Below, piece after piece: positions 12,811-25,585 of a stretch of DNA of 64,000 nt. Numbering within the stretch: position 1 is the stretch's first letter; every line of letters begins with the position of its first letter. This stretch comes from Apricaphanius iberus (lineage: Eukaryota > Chordata > Actinopteri > Cyprinodontiformes > Aphaniidae), in assembly GCA_028564705.1 (NCBI GenBank), contig JAPXFQ010000994.1:372001-436000 (forward strand), in the 5' to 3' direction. The notes beneath the pieces were generated by a model that was given only the letters and a program-made list of their open reading frames with translations, was not told the DNA's origin and did not search any database. The position numbers and the translations under genes are program-made.

Positions 12811-15418
12811 CAGATGTAGAAACACAGAGCTCTTTTATTATGCATAATTTTTCTTACAGAAAAAAAAAAGAGCAAGATAAAATATGCAGCTCAAAAAACA
12901 TCATTAACAAATTTAAAGCACACAAACTCATCCTTGATGCAAATCAAATCTGATAAAAGCTTTATAACTCGCAGTGCTGCCTCAGCTAAACTGAGTGGGG
13001 CCTGGGGTAGCACATCCCAGTCTTGGAATCTGATTAGCAACCCCAGATGCCACCTCGCAGTTTTATTTATCTTAACATTGTTTAGAAAATGCATTAAGTT
13101 ACATGCCTTGACAGTAGTTGACAACTTGACCCTTTAACATAAGTTTCTCGCCACTGGCCTATAGAACAACAGAAAAAGAATAAAAAGTTCCTAAAGTGGA
13201 CATACGACTGCATCCAGTCAATTGACTTGAGTAGCTGTCCACTTTTTTTAAAAATTAGTAAAAAAGTTGGTCTCGAACAGCAAGTCTCTGGGGGAGGTTT
13301 TCTGTTCTTGGAGCTCCTTAAAATGTGAGTAGACTTTTTCAGCAAGCATCGTAAAAGTGTTCGGTGTAAAGTTGTGCTGCAGACAATGGAACATAATTGT
13401 ACTTCAAGCTCAGATGTTTATCATCAGCTTTGTAAATAGATTTTTTTTGGCAAAAAATGTCTTCATTTGTCTCATTGTGCAGTGGGTAGGAGTGACATCT
13501 CCTCCTGTGAATGTTACAGTATGAAACGAGCTCAGAAGGTTCAGAATTTCTTCAAATAAAACAAAGCCATAACATCAGACAAGCCAGCATTATAGCTTGT
13601 AGTCCTCGGAGAGACAACTTGAGGATTGTGCTCAGCAGGAATCTCCAGTTTCTGCTGTGCGCATAAGTATGTAATGTAACATTGTGGTGTACTTCTAAAT
13701 ATTGATAATTTATGCACTCCTGTGCTCTTGAAAAAAATTACATTTAATTTTATATGTGTAGTGTAGTAGATGTTTAGTTTTGCTATAAGCAAAAGCTGTT
13801 GTGTCAAATCGTAACAAGAAATTCAAGAAGATACGGTTAATGGGGAGACAAATGTTCACAACACAAAGTGGCCCACACAAATTCACCAAAAAGCAAAAAA
13901 CGAATGATGTCCACGAGTAAGGACTGCCCCAAACTCATAACCATACACTGTAAACCCAAATTAGTCACCATCAGTAAAGCCGCTCATGGTAAGTGATTGC
14001 ACCGGGATGTCAAATTTTTACCACATCAAAAACCAGACAAACCAAATTTTGTTCTTAGAATTGTTAAATATATATTGTAGTCATAACCTTTTTTCTACCT
14101 TACACATACTATTGACAAGTTAATTTTTTTAAAGAAAACTATTGCAAAAGTGCCTTAGCTACACTTTAAATATTTAAATCTGAGGAAAATGCAGTCTTTT
14201 CCTCTGAACAACAATAACAGCATTATCTATTTATCTTTTTTTATATTTCAACATTCAACATTTTTTCAACATTCAACAATATTAACAATTCCAATATCAA
14301 TATAAAGACAGATTTTTGACCTGTTGTGAAATGCGCCTTTGTCATGGAGTTAGGTTGGTTGTGGCCGGGATGCTCAAACTTGAATGGGGGGTATGGTCAT
14401 TGATTGGTGGGCGCTTTTCCTCTGTCCTTTGAATTAGGTTCCTCCCCATTGTTATAAAACTAAATATATCAAGTTATCTCTACAAAACCCGATTGGTTCA
14501 ATTGATTTTTCAACTAAATAATGCAGTCAACTGCAGTTGCTGAGGCATCTGCTCACATAATTGTGTAAGAGGTCATTAACAAAAAGAAGTAAATCAAATA
14601 AATGTGTTTTCTTATGTTTTCTAGTAATGATTGCAGTTTATTTTTTAATATAACAGTATAAGTAATACTCACTCGAACTACATCAAAATCTGGGTTTACA
14701 TTACTAACAGCCCCATCTGGGCCACCCCATTTTAAAAGGTCTGGAAGCGACACAGCTTTTCTCCTCATTATCACTCTGCTAGAGTGCATGAAAAAAACGA
14801 GCGTCTATTCGCCTCCTGGAGGAAGACTGTATATACTGTGCCGTTTCAGGGAATGCATTTTCTCTGTCATTACATTATCAGGTCGCTTTGGTCTGATATG
14901 TGCGTGTGTGCGTGTGTGCCTGTTCGTGCGGTTTCCCTCCTGGCCACAGACACTCATTGATCAAAAATGTATCAGCCCTTTTGCTATGGCTTGGCAAGGA
15001 CAAAACAAAGGCAGTGTACCAATGATTTGACAGGAAATACAGTACTTGATAAACTGGTAGTAATAATAAAGGTATACTGTTTCGCAAAAATAAGGTGTGA
15101 TCCTAAATGTAAAGTGGCTCTGATCCATCAATAGATTAGAATATAATTTTTTTTTTATTTCTTTAGTGAAATTTGAAAGGCAAAACTTAGATTTTGCACA
15201 TTCTTAATAATGACATACAGCTGTAGGAATATTACTGGTGCATTCATTTAAAAAAGATGGACTTTTAGAGCACAATGTTATGTCATGAGTCACAGAGTTC
15301 ATATTTCACAGTTCACATCCAAAAATTTTAATGTAAGATTTAGTTAAAGGAAAAGGTGTGGCTCCAGAGAAAGCGATAACTGGTGCCATTACAGGATTGT
15401 GAGGTGTGGTGGAAAAAA
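12811..15418. other. Intergenic, nothing recognised
   Basis: Short frames only. A small tandem of CAACATTCAACATTTTTT lies near 14,250. No repeat family or exon recognised. Confidence 0.4.
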
Positions 15419-15890
15419 TGTAGTGTTATGATTTATCTGTACTTTGTAATCAACTGTGATGCATGTTTACTTAATGTTGTAGTCTTAGTTTGAAAGTTAT
15501 TAAGTTAGTCTTACTGAGTGACCCTTTTACCCAAGTCATGGTCAGAGTGTTTTGATAACAAGGATCCACATCCTGCATTACAATGGAGATGGCTCTTCTG
15601 ACTGGACATCCTTGAAGGTCTAAAAAGTTCACAGCTTTCTAATCGAGGAGAAAGGCGCCTTCAAGTCTCTGATTTTCACCCTGAGAGTTGTACTCTATCA
15701 GTAGAGTAGATAGACGCAAGCTTACTAAAAACAATATAGGCTTGTTGTTATAAAAGTGAGACAGGTCAATATTCTGCATTTTCTGTGATGTGATGCTGTC
15801 CTCCTGCTTGATCAAACTGAACTGTAATAAAACCTCAAAAATTTAACGGAATTCTCTCTCATCCTTTGGTCAGAGTTTCCTGCACTAACA
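15419..15890 (+). mobile_element. LTR of a retroelement (tRNA-Lys primed)
   Basis: The element starts TGTAGTG and ends CACTAACA, giving short inverted ends of TG...CA type. In order it holds a TATA box (TATAAAA, 15,749-15,755) and a poly(A) signal (AATAAA, 15,826-15,831). Two bases after the last CA comes a primer-binding site. This spacing of TATA, poly(A) signal, CA end and binding site is the standard anatomy of a 5' LTR. No gag or pol frame follows: another repeat begins at about 16,060. It is therefore a truncated provirus-like or gypsy-like element, and the family is not decided. Confidence 0.75.
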
Positions 15891-15892
15891 TT

Positions 15893-15904
15893 TGGCGCCC
15901 AACG
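15893..15904 (+). promoter_or_regulatory. Primer-binding site, tRNA-Lys type
   Basis: TGGCGCCCAACG is complementary to the 3' end of tRNA-Lys as used by several retroelements. Only the first 12 bases match; the next positions differ. It lies 2 bp after the LTR end. Confidence 0.75.
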
Positions 15905-16059
15905 CTTTTGGCTTCTTACTGGCGGATCGGGCTTTCACGAAGAACCAACTCGTCTGACAGACCCGGACAAACAGCATCCTGGTCAGAACCTCCTTTAGTG
16001 TTTTGCTGCCCAGTGGCGGCCTGGGTCCAAATTTTAATTTTACAACTTAGACACTTTCA

Positions 16060-17060
16060 CTTGCAACATTTACATGAGACACACACGTAGGGACCTGGCG
16101 GTGGATACACCTCAGCGCTGGAGGCAGAGCCCTTTAAGGAGCCTCGCCTCTGGTGCTGGTGCCCACTGCTTAACTGCATCTAGACACTGCACATTAGAAC
16201 AACACGCAGCAAAACCACATTCGAGTGGGAGGAGAGAGGCTGGGGGTCTTCCCACGCCCCTGTTCGTTTAACCATCAGGGGTTGGAGTCCGGGGAGGTAT
16301 ATTAGGCCGTCGGGTCTTGCTCTCTTGTCATGGTGGGGGCTTTGGTGGTCTGCTTGTCCCCATCCTGGTGGGCAGGGGGTTCCTGGCGTCTGATTGCCAC
16401 CCCTGATCCCTCTGGCCTCTATGTCCTGGTCCGGGCCCGCACTGGCATAGTTGGTTTCCGGTGTAGTCCGTGGGCTCATCCCTGCGCTGGTCTGCCTGTG
16501 GCCCCTGCGCTCTGGGGGCTCTGGACGTATACGTCTCCGACCTCCTTCATGTCCGCATCGATTCCTGTAGGACGGATTGACGGCTCCTTACACCAGCTAT
16601 CAATCACTTGCATGGGGAAACCTTATTCACACCTGCATGCTCACACACACAGATAGGTGTGGGGACATTGGTGTGTACGGACATAATCTTGAGCTGAGGT
16701 TATCGTCAATAGATTGTTGGTACAAGGAGGTTACCAGAAACATTAGTGTTGTGTTCATTAATCCATTTTTGTGTGTATTGAATGTGTGGTTCTTGGATCA
16801 TATTACTAGATCAGTTTTGTTAATGTTGTTCTGTTGTATTGGTGATTTTTTTTTTTTTTCCCCACTTCTCTGCCGTCCAGCGGAGGTGGAGGACTGGATG
16901 TTTTCTTGTGTTCTTTGTTTGTCTCCCTATCTTGTATCGTCAGTTCACACTTCTACCGGTCCTGTTTCTCTTCTTCATCTTCTTTCTTTCTTCTTTATTG
17001 TTATCCCAATTTCATGTCCATAACTTCAAGAAATTAAACCTACAGTAATCACTAATAAAG
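16060..17060 (+). repeat. Interspersed retroposon-like repeat
   Basis: Several blocks match from memory a frequent fish repeat: ATAGGTGTGGGGACAT (about 16,650), TCTGCCGTCCAGCGGAGG (16,868-16,885), TCTACCGGTCCTGTTTCTC (16,952), then a 3' end with AGAAATTAAACCTACAG. The order suggests the 3' part of a non-LTR element or a SINE. Long frames on both strands here (for example 16,180-16,479 and 16,330-16,656) show no domain and are not called as genes. The element truncates the internal region of the LTR element just upstream. Confidence 0.45.
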
Positions 17061-18182
17061 CTTTTTCATACATATATATCAAGTGGAGTATTATAGCAAA
17101 GCTGTAATGCTCTGCTTGGGAAAGTAAATCTGTTGGGCTTGTACTTGGAACTCAGACACCAATTCTGAGAAGGAAACTGCTAGACAGGACAGGTAAAAAA
17201 AAAGAAAATAAATAATAGCCAGGCAACAGTTTCACAGTGTTGTTTTTTATCCAGCGCTATGGGGAAACACCCAACGTAGAAACCACAATTATTTGATTTA
17301 CTTCCTTTTGTTAATGATCTCTTACATAATTACGTGAGAAGATGCCTCAGCAAGTAAATATGAGATCTTATGAACTTCAAAGCCGAAGCTCAATGTAGTT
17401 ATGCATAAGTCTGATTCAAGCGCTTCTTATCATTTAGAGGCTTAGAGGAGATCACAGCATCTGTCTGCAAATACTCTTTCTCTTTTTATGCCAATCCCTA
17501 GGCCTCTTTCCCATCATCATTACATTAATCTGCAACTCAGTGCCTCCCACCCCATGGCTCTTCCCTCTTTCTTCTGATGCAGTATTAAAACTCTTCCTCC
17601 CAGCCTTTCAATCACAAACCACATCCATCTTTCAAGCCAACGTAGGGGCTTTTTCCAAAAAAATTGTTCTGACTGGTGCTGATTTATTGTACTTATAATG
17701 TCTTTGGTCTGGATAGGTTGTGAGTTAACTGGAGGCATATCTGTGGATTTACTGCAAGTCACAATCTTTAAACATACACATGAGAAACACACAAAATGAA
17801 AAGCAATATTTTTGATTATTTAGCCTGTCATACATGATAAAAACTGGGCTTTATTTTTTTTAACTCATATTTTCACCTTGTTGTTTAGTCATTTATAAAA
17901 GTCACAATATCAGCCAGGAAATTAAGTCTTGGAGAGAAATTGGCCATCTATAGAGACAATGAAACACACCCACAATATCTTGCATAGTATGGTGAGAAGC
18001 TTTTGGTCAAATACTATGTGAATGTAAATACAATTCTAAATTTGAAGACAATAAAAATAATTCAATTTCTCAGTATTCTGGTATTTACAATAGAGAAGAA
18101 ATTTAGGTAATTTTAATTGAGCAATAACCGGAAAAGTTTAGTCTGACCAAATGTTAAACTAAGGAAACAAAACCCTCAGGGA
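17061..18182. other. Intergenic, nothing recognised
   Basis: AT-rich, no exon or repeat drawn. Confidence 0.45.
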
Positions 18183-18218
18183 TCTTTTCTGTGATGTTTA
18201 TAGACATCACAGAAAAGA
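18183..18218. repeat. Perfect inverted repeat (15-bp arms, 6-nt loop)
   Basis: Arms TCTTTTCTGTGATGT (18,183-18,197) and its exact reverse complement (18,204-18,218) flank TTATAG. Confidence 0.95.
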
Positions 18219-18360
18219 CATGTTACCTTCAAGTATATCCCTTTCTTGGGCATATATGTGTTTTTGGATGAGTGACAATGTGTCCAGATCATTAGCCGCC
18301 TGTTGGTAGACTGCCTTTTCCCTCTTACACCATGCACAACCCAGAGAGAGTGTAATGACA

Positions 18361-18362
<2 letters not shown>

Positions 18363-18409
<47 letters not shown>
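18363..18409. repeat. (AT)n microsatellite
   Basis: About 23 AT units. Confidence 0.97.
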
Positions 18410-18412
<3 letters not shown>

Positions 18413-18898
18413 TATATAAGAAAGTCCAAAGAAAAGGCCAAAGAAAGTTTCTGAAAAAGCAGAAGCTTTGCCTTCAGCTGCCTGAACCTAGGTTAGCACA
18501 GTATTTCATTGTTTAGAAGTTAATATAAAATATTAACATGTTGTCTCAGACTCTCAGAATCCTTCTAAGGCCTAATAAATCTCTGAGGTCCCACAGTCTG
18601 AGAAATGTGCCAGAACATAACGCTCCATCCAGTAAGTTCAGTTCATAATGATAAACAAAATATGATACAATGAAAGTGAACTTCATGATGGTGCTGCAGA
18701 ATGGAGGAATTGCAATGCTTAAGTAAATAGTTTTATAATGTAAAAAAAACAATTATTGACACATTTAAGTCATCGTTTCATGATCTATTTCAGGGTTTAC
18801 TGAATCATATTTCTTCTAGCCCTCATACATATGGAGAGTCAGTCTGTGGGTGGGGCTAACAGTCATGTGGTTATAGGTGAGTGGCAGGATATTAACTC
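18410..18898. other. Intergenic, nothing recognised
   Basis: No feature supported. Confidence 0.45.
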
Positions 18899-19407
18899 AG
18901 GCCATGTCCACATGTAGCTGGGGTTTTTTAAAAATGAAGATTTTCGCCCGCTCCTTAAAAAGAAAAAAATTCCATCCACACGTAACCGGATAAATGCGTT
19001 TTTCAGCACATTCATAGACGTGGCAAACCTGTAGGAGGCAGTAGTTCTCTCAGATCCTATCTGCTCAGAGTAACTTTCTTTCCTATATCTTTAAAACGCA
19101 GCAGTCATATAGCTTATAGAGCTCTGAGGGCATTAATTCTGTTTTTGAAAGTAAACACAGGTCGCACAAGTGATGTTTGAGCATTTTTTGTCACGGATAG
19201 TGACATTATGGTTCTTTAAACTCAGTTTTCGGCAGTCCACACACAGATACTGAAAACGGAGAAAACACAAATCTCTACTTTGGCTGGAGTTTTTAAAAAA
19301 GATTTGTTTTACGTGACGAAAATCTACGTTTACGTGTGGATGACAAGCCAAACCGTAGAAAAATATTTCAGTTTTTTGAGATACCCGGCTACGTGTGGAC
19401 AGGGCCT
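18899..19407. mobile_element. MITE with GGCC-TGTCCACA terminal repeats
   Basis: The left end AGGCCATGTCCACATGTAGC and the right end, inverted AGGCCCTGTCCACACGTAGC, differ at three positions. Related GTCCACAC/GTGTGGAC words recur inside. There is no transposase. Such ends are frequent in fish hAT-like MITEs. A clean 8-bp duplication is not visible (TTAACTCA against TTAATCCC), so the superfamily is inferred. A related remnant lies at 7,200-7,500. Confidence 0.75.
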
Positions 19408-20094
19408 TAATCCCCAGGTTTCCCATTCAGATGTCTGGGTGTATTTTGACATACAGCAACAGTACTGAAGGAGTAAATAATAAAAATGGTATATTTAACA
19501 AATTCAGAATAATAAATTAAGAACAAATCAACAAAGCACGAATAACTCTGTTTAGCTTATATGGTCGCTATCCATGTGATTAGTTGTTGCGCTAACAGGT
19601 CAGCTCAGTTGGGTTTAATGTGTTTTTTTATATAGTTTAGTTGGAAACACTCTGAAAGGTTCACACCTCTGTCTCTGCAATAACAGACAGAACACAGGGT
19701 GCTGTTAGAGCTTAGCTGTTTATTTATATGAGGCAGGTCTGCTGAACTAAACTGAAGCAAATCAGAGTTCAGTACTCAGTCAGAAAATGCACGACCACAA
19801 GGTTCAGATCAGCTAAAACCAGAATTTTGCATTTGACTTTGCAACATTGCTTGAATAAAAGCCTTAAAATAACCTTCCTGGCTGTAGACATAAATAAACT
19901 AATGTTACATTTTCTGCAAGTTTTGTTAATCTGACCAAAATACCTCTGTCTGTCCCTGCAACTCTCCAGTGCTTTCAATGAGGTATATTTAACTGGGAAG
20001 CTTCGATTTTGTCTGCAGTAGAGCTGGAAAACAAAAAGAGCTGCCCGCATGTTACAATTAGGCTCTGATGCTGTCACAATAGGAGAAAAGGGAG
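19408..20094. other. Intergenic, nothing recognised
   Basis: A 120-codon minus-strand frame starts at 20,131 but shows no domain, bias or splice support. Confidence 0.45.
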
Positions 20095-20310
20095 GCGGAT
20101 AAAAAGCCTTCTTGTAGCTGTAGAAGGACATTTAAAAGCTTGCTTAAAAAGCCTGTCGGCTTTCATCAGCAGGTTGCGAGCCCTGCCGAGGTGGACAGAG
20201 GCAGGGTGGCCCGTGGTAATTAGTATGTAAATGAGCCACAGTGTTCGCCTCAGAGGCAGAGCTGCATTGGAAAGCACTCTGACAAAATGTGATGGAGGAT
20301 ACACCTAAGA
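20095..20310. promoter_or_regulatory. Candidate conserved non-coding element
   Basis: GC-balanced stretch containing GGTAATTAGTATGTAAATGA (20,214-20,233), which combines a homeodomain TAATTA core with an octamer-like ATGTAAAT. No coding frame with splice sites. Inference from composition and motifs only. Confidence 0.3.
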
Positions 20311-20551
20311 TAGAGAAAGAAACATGTCAATATGCACCCTATGACTGTTAGCTGAAAAACATTTCAGACCAGTGTATGCAGCTGACTAAGGTCCATTCTG
20401 GCTGTGTGTAGATAAAGCCTGCCAGCGGATAGATGAAATCTGCCTCTCCAGAAAGCTTGTCAGCAGAAGGTAGAGTGAAGTGCTCTCACGTTGGATTTGA
20501 TTAACACAGTGAAAAAACACCAGCAGAAAAAAATGACTCCCAAACCATCCC

Positions 20552-20815
20552 CTATTGTGGAAACTTCACATTGACTTGACATTGGCTCGGTGGTCTGCCC
20601 CGTGGATCAGGCCACAAGTCCTGTTCAGGCTCTGAGGTTTCTCCACGTACAATCGGCTGACTCGACTGCTCATCTTTGGGACCCGCCTCTGCTCGTTCGG
20701 GATAGGCTGCTTTTCCTGTCAGTCCTGGCGTAGCCGTTGTCCGTTGGCTCTGTATCGGCGGGGCGGAGTCTAAGTCCGGGTGTGGTTTTGCTAGTTTCAA
20801 GCCTGTAAATCTGCC
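20552..20815 (-). other. GC-rich minus-strand frame, possible lost exon
   Basis: A frame of 82 codons (start 20,800) rich in P, Q, E, S and R is open through a GC-rich patch. It is preceded by a possible acceptor (TTTACAG, about 20,803-20,809). No donor is visible at its 3' side; it ends in a stop. I recognise no protein family. It may be a decayed exon, a repeat or chance. Confidence 0.2.
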
Positions 20816-21608
20816 TCACACAGCCTTCTCAGAACAGGAGACGATGTGTAAAAAGACAAAGGATTTTCAAGAGTGTGAATCATGCAGTTACTGGGCATTA
20901 CATGTTTTCATCTTTTAACTGAAAAGTTTAAACATTTATGATTAGGCTTTTGTTGGAAGTTCTTCGAATTAACAATACCAAGCAGCATCTACTGCGTGCT
21001 CCAGTAGCTGCTGATGCATTTTAGCAGTACGCAGAAGCTGCTTTGAGAACATCTCCACTCAGTAGATGACTGCTGAGTTATTGCTGTGCTTTTCTCCAAC
21101 GAACTCTTCGCCGCATGTGACTGCAACTCTGTTGAGAAGTTGTGTGCCACCAAAGGAGTTTTAAATTTTAGATTTACTTCTCCTAGTGTTTAAATATCCT
21201 GCGGAAGTAGTAGCTGCATGACTTACATTCACCCCCCCGACTTATCCAAGTTGCTGGGCCAAACTTTAATGTATTTATAGAGACTTTATTTGTGATATCA
21301 GCACAAGGTTGTTGGTGTCATAGTTGTTATGCAGAAGGCAAATGAAATATGGTTTAAAATGTTTTTTAAATAAAAACCTGATAAGCATTGTGTGTATTTT
21401 TAGTCGGCACTCTTAGTTGGTTCTTGGTAGAACCACCTGTCATTGCCGTTAAAGCTACGTTTTGGTGGCATGTCACTACAAGCTTTCCATGTAATACTAT
21501 CTCTTTGCTTATTAAATTCTGGTCTGGTCTGGGTCTATCATATAGTATTTTAATCTGAAGTGCAGTAAGACAATTTCTCTTCCTAAGAATTCTCAAAATA
21601 AGACTTTC

Positions 21609-21681
21609 ATCCATCTGGTACCCATCTCCAGCTGTCAACAGGCGAGAGATGGGGTACACCCTGGACAGGTCGACAGTCCAA
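21609..21681 (+). repeat. Dispersed fish repeat (CCAGCTGTC...GGGTACACC type)
   Basis: CTCCAGCTGTCAACAGGCGA then GGGGTACACCCTGGACAGG is a very common fish repeat motif. A second, more complete copy lies at 26,501-26,611. Frames crossing it (21,366-21,743, minus) are explained by it. Confidence 0.6.
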
Positions 21682-21689
21682 AATAAGAC

Positions 21690-22220
21690 ATATTCTCTAA
21701 TATATTTCTCTTGCTTCTGGTGGAGGTCTGGTGTAAAGATCACTCGACAGCTGAACTCCTTCTAGAAATGAGTGGAGCTTCCATTTTCTTTGAAAGACAA
21801 GTAAGCAAAGGGACTCTGAGGCACATGTTGGTGAATCCTTTTGTAGCTCTGACACCGGCAGCTCTTCAAGTCCTTTGGCCTCCAGACGAGCGATGTCTCC
21901 TTCCCAGTGCAGACCCATGTTGTGCAGATAGACTTTTGGCCTTCATCTTGGACTTCTACAAAACATCCTCGTCGTCACTGGTTCATGTTACATTGATTGA
22001 TATCAATGTGTCATCTTCAATGTGGAAATCCTTCAGTTGCTTTATGTCAAGAAAACTTGGGTTTCCTGCAAAACAGTGGACTCCATAAGGACCACATTGT
22101 ACCAGTTTTTCTATTTACCCACGGCCTTTTTCCTGCACGACCCAGCACTTTAGCTGCGGGTAAGACACCAGTGTGTTTTGTATGTTATCACCTGCCCTGA
22201 TTTCAAACAATCATCAGTCT
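21690..22220. other. Unassigned block with overlapping open frames
   Basis: A + frame of 125 codons (21,711-22,088) and an overlapping minus frame of 73 codons (21,697-21,918) both stay open. No domain is recognised in either. It has the look of a decayed transposon, but I cannot name one. Confidence 0.2.
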
Positions 22221-22879
22221 CTGCCTGAACACCATTATGAGTTACTCTTTGATGTTCTTTTACTGCTGCTACAGGTTCTGCAGTGGCAGTTACTCCTGCT
22301 TATCTTATCGTATCTTATCTTATTTTAGCTGTCTTTCTGTGATCTGTGTCCTCCATGTTAATCATAGTGTCTTTTGTGATCTCCTCTCTTGATACAGTTT
22401 TGTGTAGGTATCTAGCCATTTTTGTCCACACACTGTGTTGGTGTATGCATTGTCTATTATTGCTGAACCGAAACACTCGTGAAAATTTCTGCCTCAGTTG
22501 TAGCCTCTTTTGTATGTAGAGCAATGTTGCACTCCTTTACTTTCACTGATTCTTTAACATTGGTAAGTTTAACTGGCTAACCTCTCTTTCGACAGTCTTT
22601 AGCCCAATGGAATTTGCTCCGACACACTTCACATTTTGACCTGTGTCCATAATTATCCAGTGGATTAATTTAGTTTATCATGTGGGGTCCAGTTTCTAGA
22701 TAAAGCACCATAGTGCAAGCCGACTTCCCTCCGAATATCCTTTTCAAGGCTGATTTCATCAAACCAAAAGTTAACTCTGTGCAAGCGGTTAGAGCCAACT
22801 GCATGTGGAAGCATCAGAGAGTATCTCTGTTCAAATTCTATTAAATAGAATAGATTAGAATTAGTGCCATGTTGGAAAA
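22221..22879. other. Intergenic, nothing recognised
   Basis: Contains a short CTTAT-rich patch at 22,298-22,325. Otherwise no feature. Confidence 0.4.
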
Positions 22880-23236
22880 AAAAAGACAAATCAATTCTGA
22901 ATCAATTCTTATAAAATTCCAAGAATCAACCTAATTAACAAGTCCAAAAATTGGTTTAATTGTTTAACAGTTTGCCCTTTTTACAGCTAGAATAGGAATT
23001 ACAAGTCGAGACAGCCATTTTAAGGCTTAGTTCTGAAAGGGTTAATATACTTTTTCCTGGTAAACTGTTACTCACCTAGTGTCGAATCACTGAATCACAG
23101 ACATAATTAAGTTATCAGCTCCAATAAGTTGTTTTAAAAGCACTGACCGATATCAATATTGACTTGGAACAGATTCTAACTCTTGAGAATCGGAATCAAA
23201 TCGATTATTGAAATTTGAATCGATATCCAGCTCTAA
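22880..23236. mobile_element. hAT-like MITE remnant
   Basis: The right end, read inverted, is TAGAGCTGGATATCGATTCA and is followed inward by repeated AATCGATT and GATTCCGATTC words, a pattern known from fish hAT-like elements. The left terminus was not found, so it is truncated or diverged. Confidence 0.5.
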
Positions 23237-24477
23237 TTAGAATATAATACTCCTTTATTGGGAAATTAAGCTGTAACAGCAGCTAAATGGATTAACGATA
23301 TAAGCATTGGATTCACACAAGTACACAAAACTGAATTTAAGAATAATATGTAAATTGAGGACAAAATGACAAAAACAGGATACTGTGCAGTTTTGAAAAA
23401 TAAAGTGTCATTTTCAGATTAGAATATAAATCAGCTTGTTGATCTGGGCTGCAGTGGAGTTTGGTTGTTTGAGGTTGTGGACATGTGCCTTTTAAAACCA
23501 TACAAAGTCCCATTAGTGATCCCATTATTCTCTCAATAATTAACAATTGAAGTAAGAGTCTACCACTAGAATGTATTCACCGTTAAAGCAGCAAAAGAGA
23601 ATGTGTAAACAATGGCATTTATGGGGCTAATTGCTAGGCTTAAGTTCCCCATTAAATACCGTAGGCCTTTATACTTTTGGCCTCCATGGAAAAATTCGTA
23701 ATACTATTATGTTTTCATTATGCAGAAAATAAATGCTTACACATTGGACAAGAACAACATGTACATGTTCTGGTATTAAGCGCTTCATAGCACATCAAAC
23801 GTTACCCAAGTTCTGGCAAGATTTTTGGTTTCGAAAGGAAGAGGCTTTCTTTCATCTGCTCTGTCTAGTTGGTTAGGTATTCCCTCCCTCCACACACCTG
23901 TTTTTATTAAATTAGTAATTGCCACGTTTCTGCCCCGCTGGATGGAAGCCAAGGAAGTAATTAAACTGTCTGAGCCAATTGTGCTGGAGCATTAACTCAA
24001 CTCTAAAATATGAAGAAAAGTGACTGACTGGACCAGGAGTGGAAACCAATGCTCTAAAGCAGCCGTTCCAAACCCCTCCCCTTAAGGGGTCACTAGAGAA
24101 CACAGGGGGTCCTAAAATTTTTGTCTGTGCAGAGGTTTTGGGGTCAATAAAATCATATTTGTATACATTATATTTATAAAATACCAGAAGCACAACTAAT
24201 GGTATAGTCCAAGCTCTGTAAAGTAGTTTTAAAATATGCACTATTAAATATAATTATATAACTAGAATTATAGTACATTAAATATACATAATTCATATTT
24301 TATACACCTGGTGATAGAGGGAAGGAAAGCTGCATAGATACTGATCTATCTTATTGATCTATCTTTTAATTTCATTTGAGTTTTATTTCAGATATATGAA
24401 GGAAAAAAAGAAGCAGAAAGATGATGACACAAAATGATAGCAAAATAAGAGTAATATTTAACATAATCCATAGACAA
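23237..24477. other. Intergenic, nothing recognised
   Basis: No supported feature apart from a short AAGGGG/CCCCTT palindrome near 24,080. Confidence 0.4.
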
Positions 24478-25585
24478 CCAGGGGTCCGTTCCAAAGGGCA
24501 AGTTATGTGACACAACCGGATAACTTTGAGGGTAGGTTTTTGGATAACTTCTACTTTTGGTTCCAAAAATTTGACGTATCGTTCAAGCTATGTTAGTAAC
24601 CATAACAACATAATCTCAGGACATAACCTGCTGCGGACGAGGTTAAGAACAGATTTTACTATATTTTGTCAAACAGAAACTGTAGGACAAAGAACATTAC
24701 ATATTACAAACAATTAAAAACTATTTCACAAACAAATTAGTAACGTAAGAGTAATTCAAATAAGATTACAAAACACATTATATGCAGCTGAATGCAATAA
24801 TCCTGATTGTGAAATAATGACTACTGCTAAGTGCATTTAAATGCCATTAACTGGCAGCAATGATAGTTGTTTAATAGGAATATATTAGTATATGTTGTCA
24901 ACTTCCATTTAGCAAAGTCACTGGAAGAAAGATGATGCAGTGCCCCCAGGAAAACCATCAAAAACTGGTCGGCCTTTACAGAGCCAATTCCTCAGTTGGG
25001 GTGAGGGGAGATAATGGTGGCCCCCCACCAGTTAGTTGGTCCTCAATATTTTTTGATAAGCTACATGACAGGAAGAATGGACAAAAAATACTTAATATCC
25101 CTACATCTCTCCAGGAATTATTTGATTTCGATCTTACCTTTTTGAAAAATATTTTTGTTTCATTATGATATGAAAAATAGTTATTTTGGCTCCAGACAGA
25201 TTGCTTCTGGATTCTTACTAGGACTAATTGTTAAAGATTCCTAACTTTCAGCACGACAATTGAATGGAGATGTAATCTGGGGTGGGGTGAAATTTGGCAC
25301 AGATCGCGTGGTGCCTCCAATGCGACGAATCTTCAGTTGTGTGCCCCGACTTCCTTGGGTGTTTCGGCCACTTATCACAAGACACCCTCTGCTGGGGTTG
25401 GCCCACCAGGGGTTGATCAGATCCGGGTGTGTGTCGCACGGTAGAACCACATCTAATTAAGTTAGAAGTCAATATATGTCTAATTCAATGTACAGTATTA
25501 TTGTACCCTCAACAAATTGGTGGCAAAAGAAAGTAAATTTGAATAATGATCCAACAAACAGTAACACATTTTAAATTATACATTA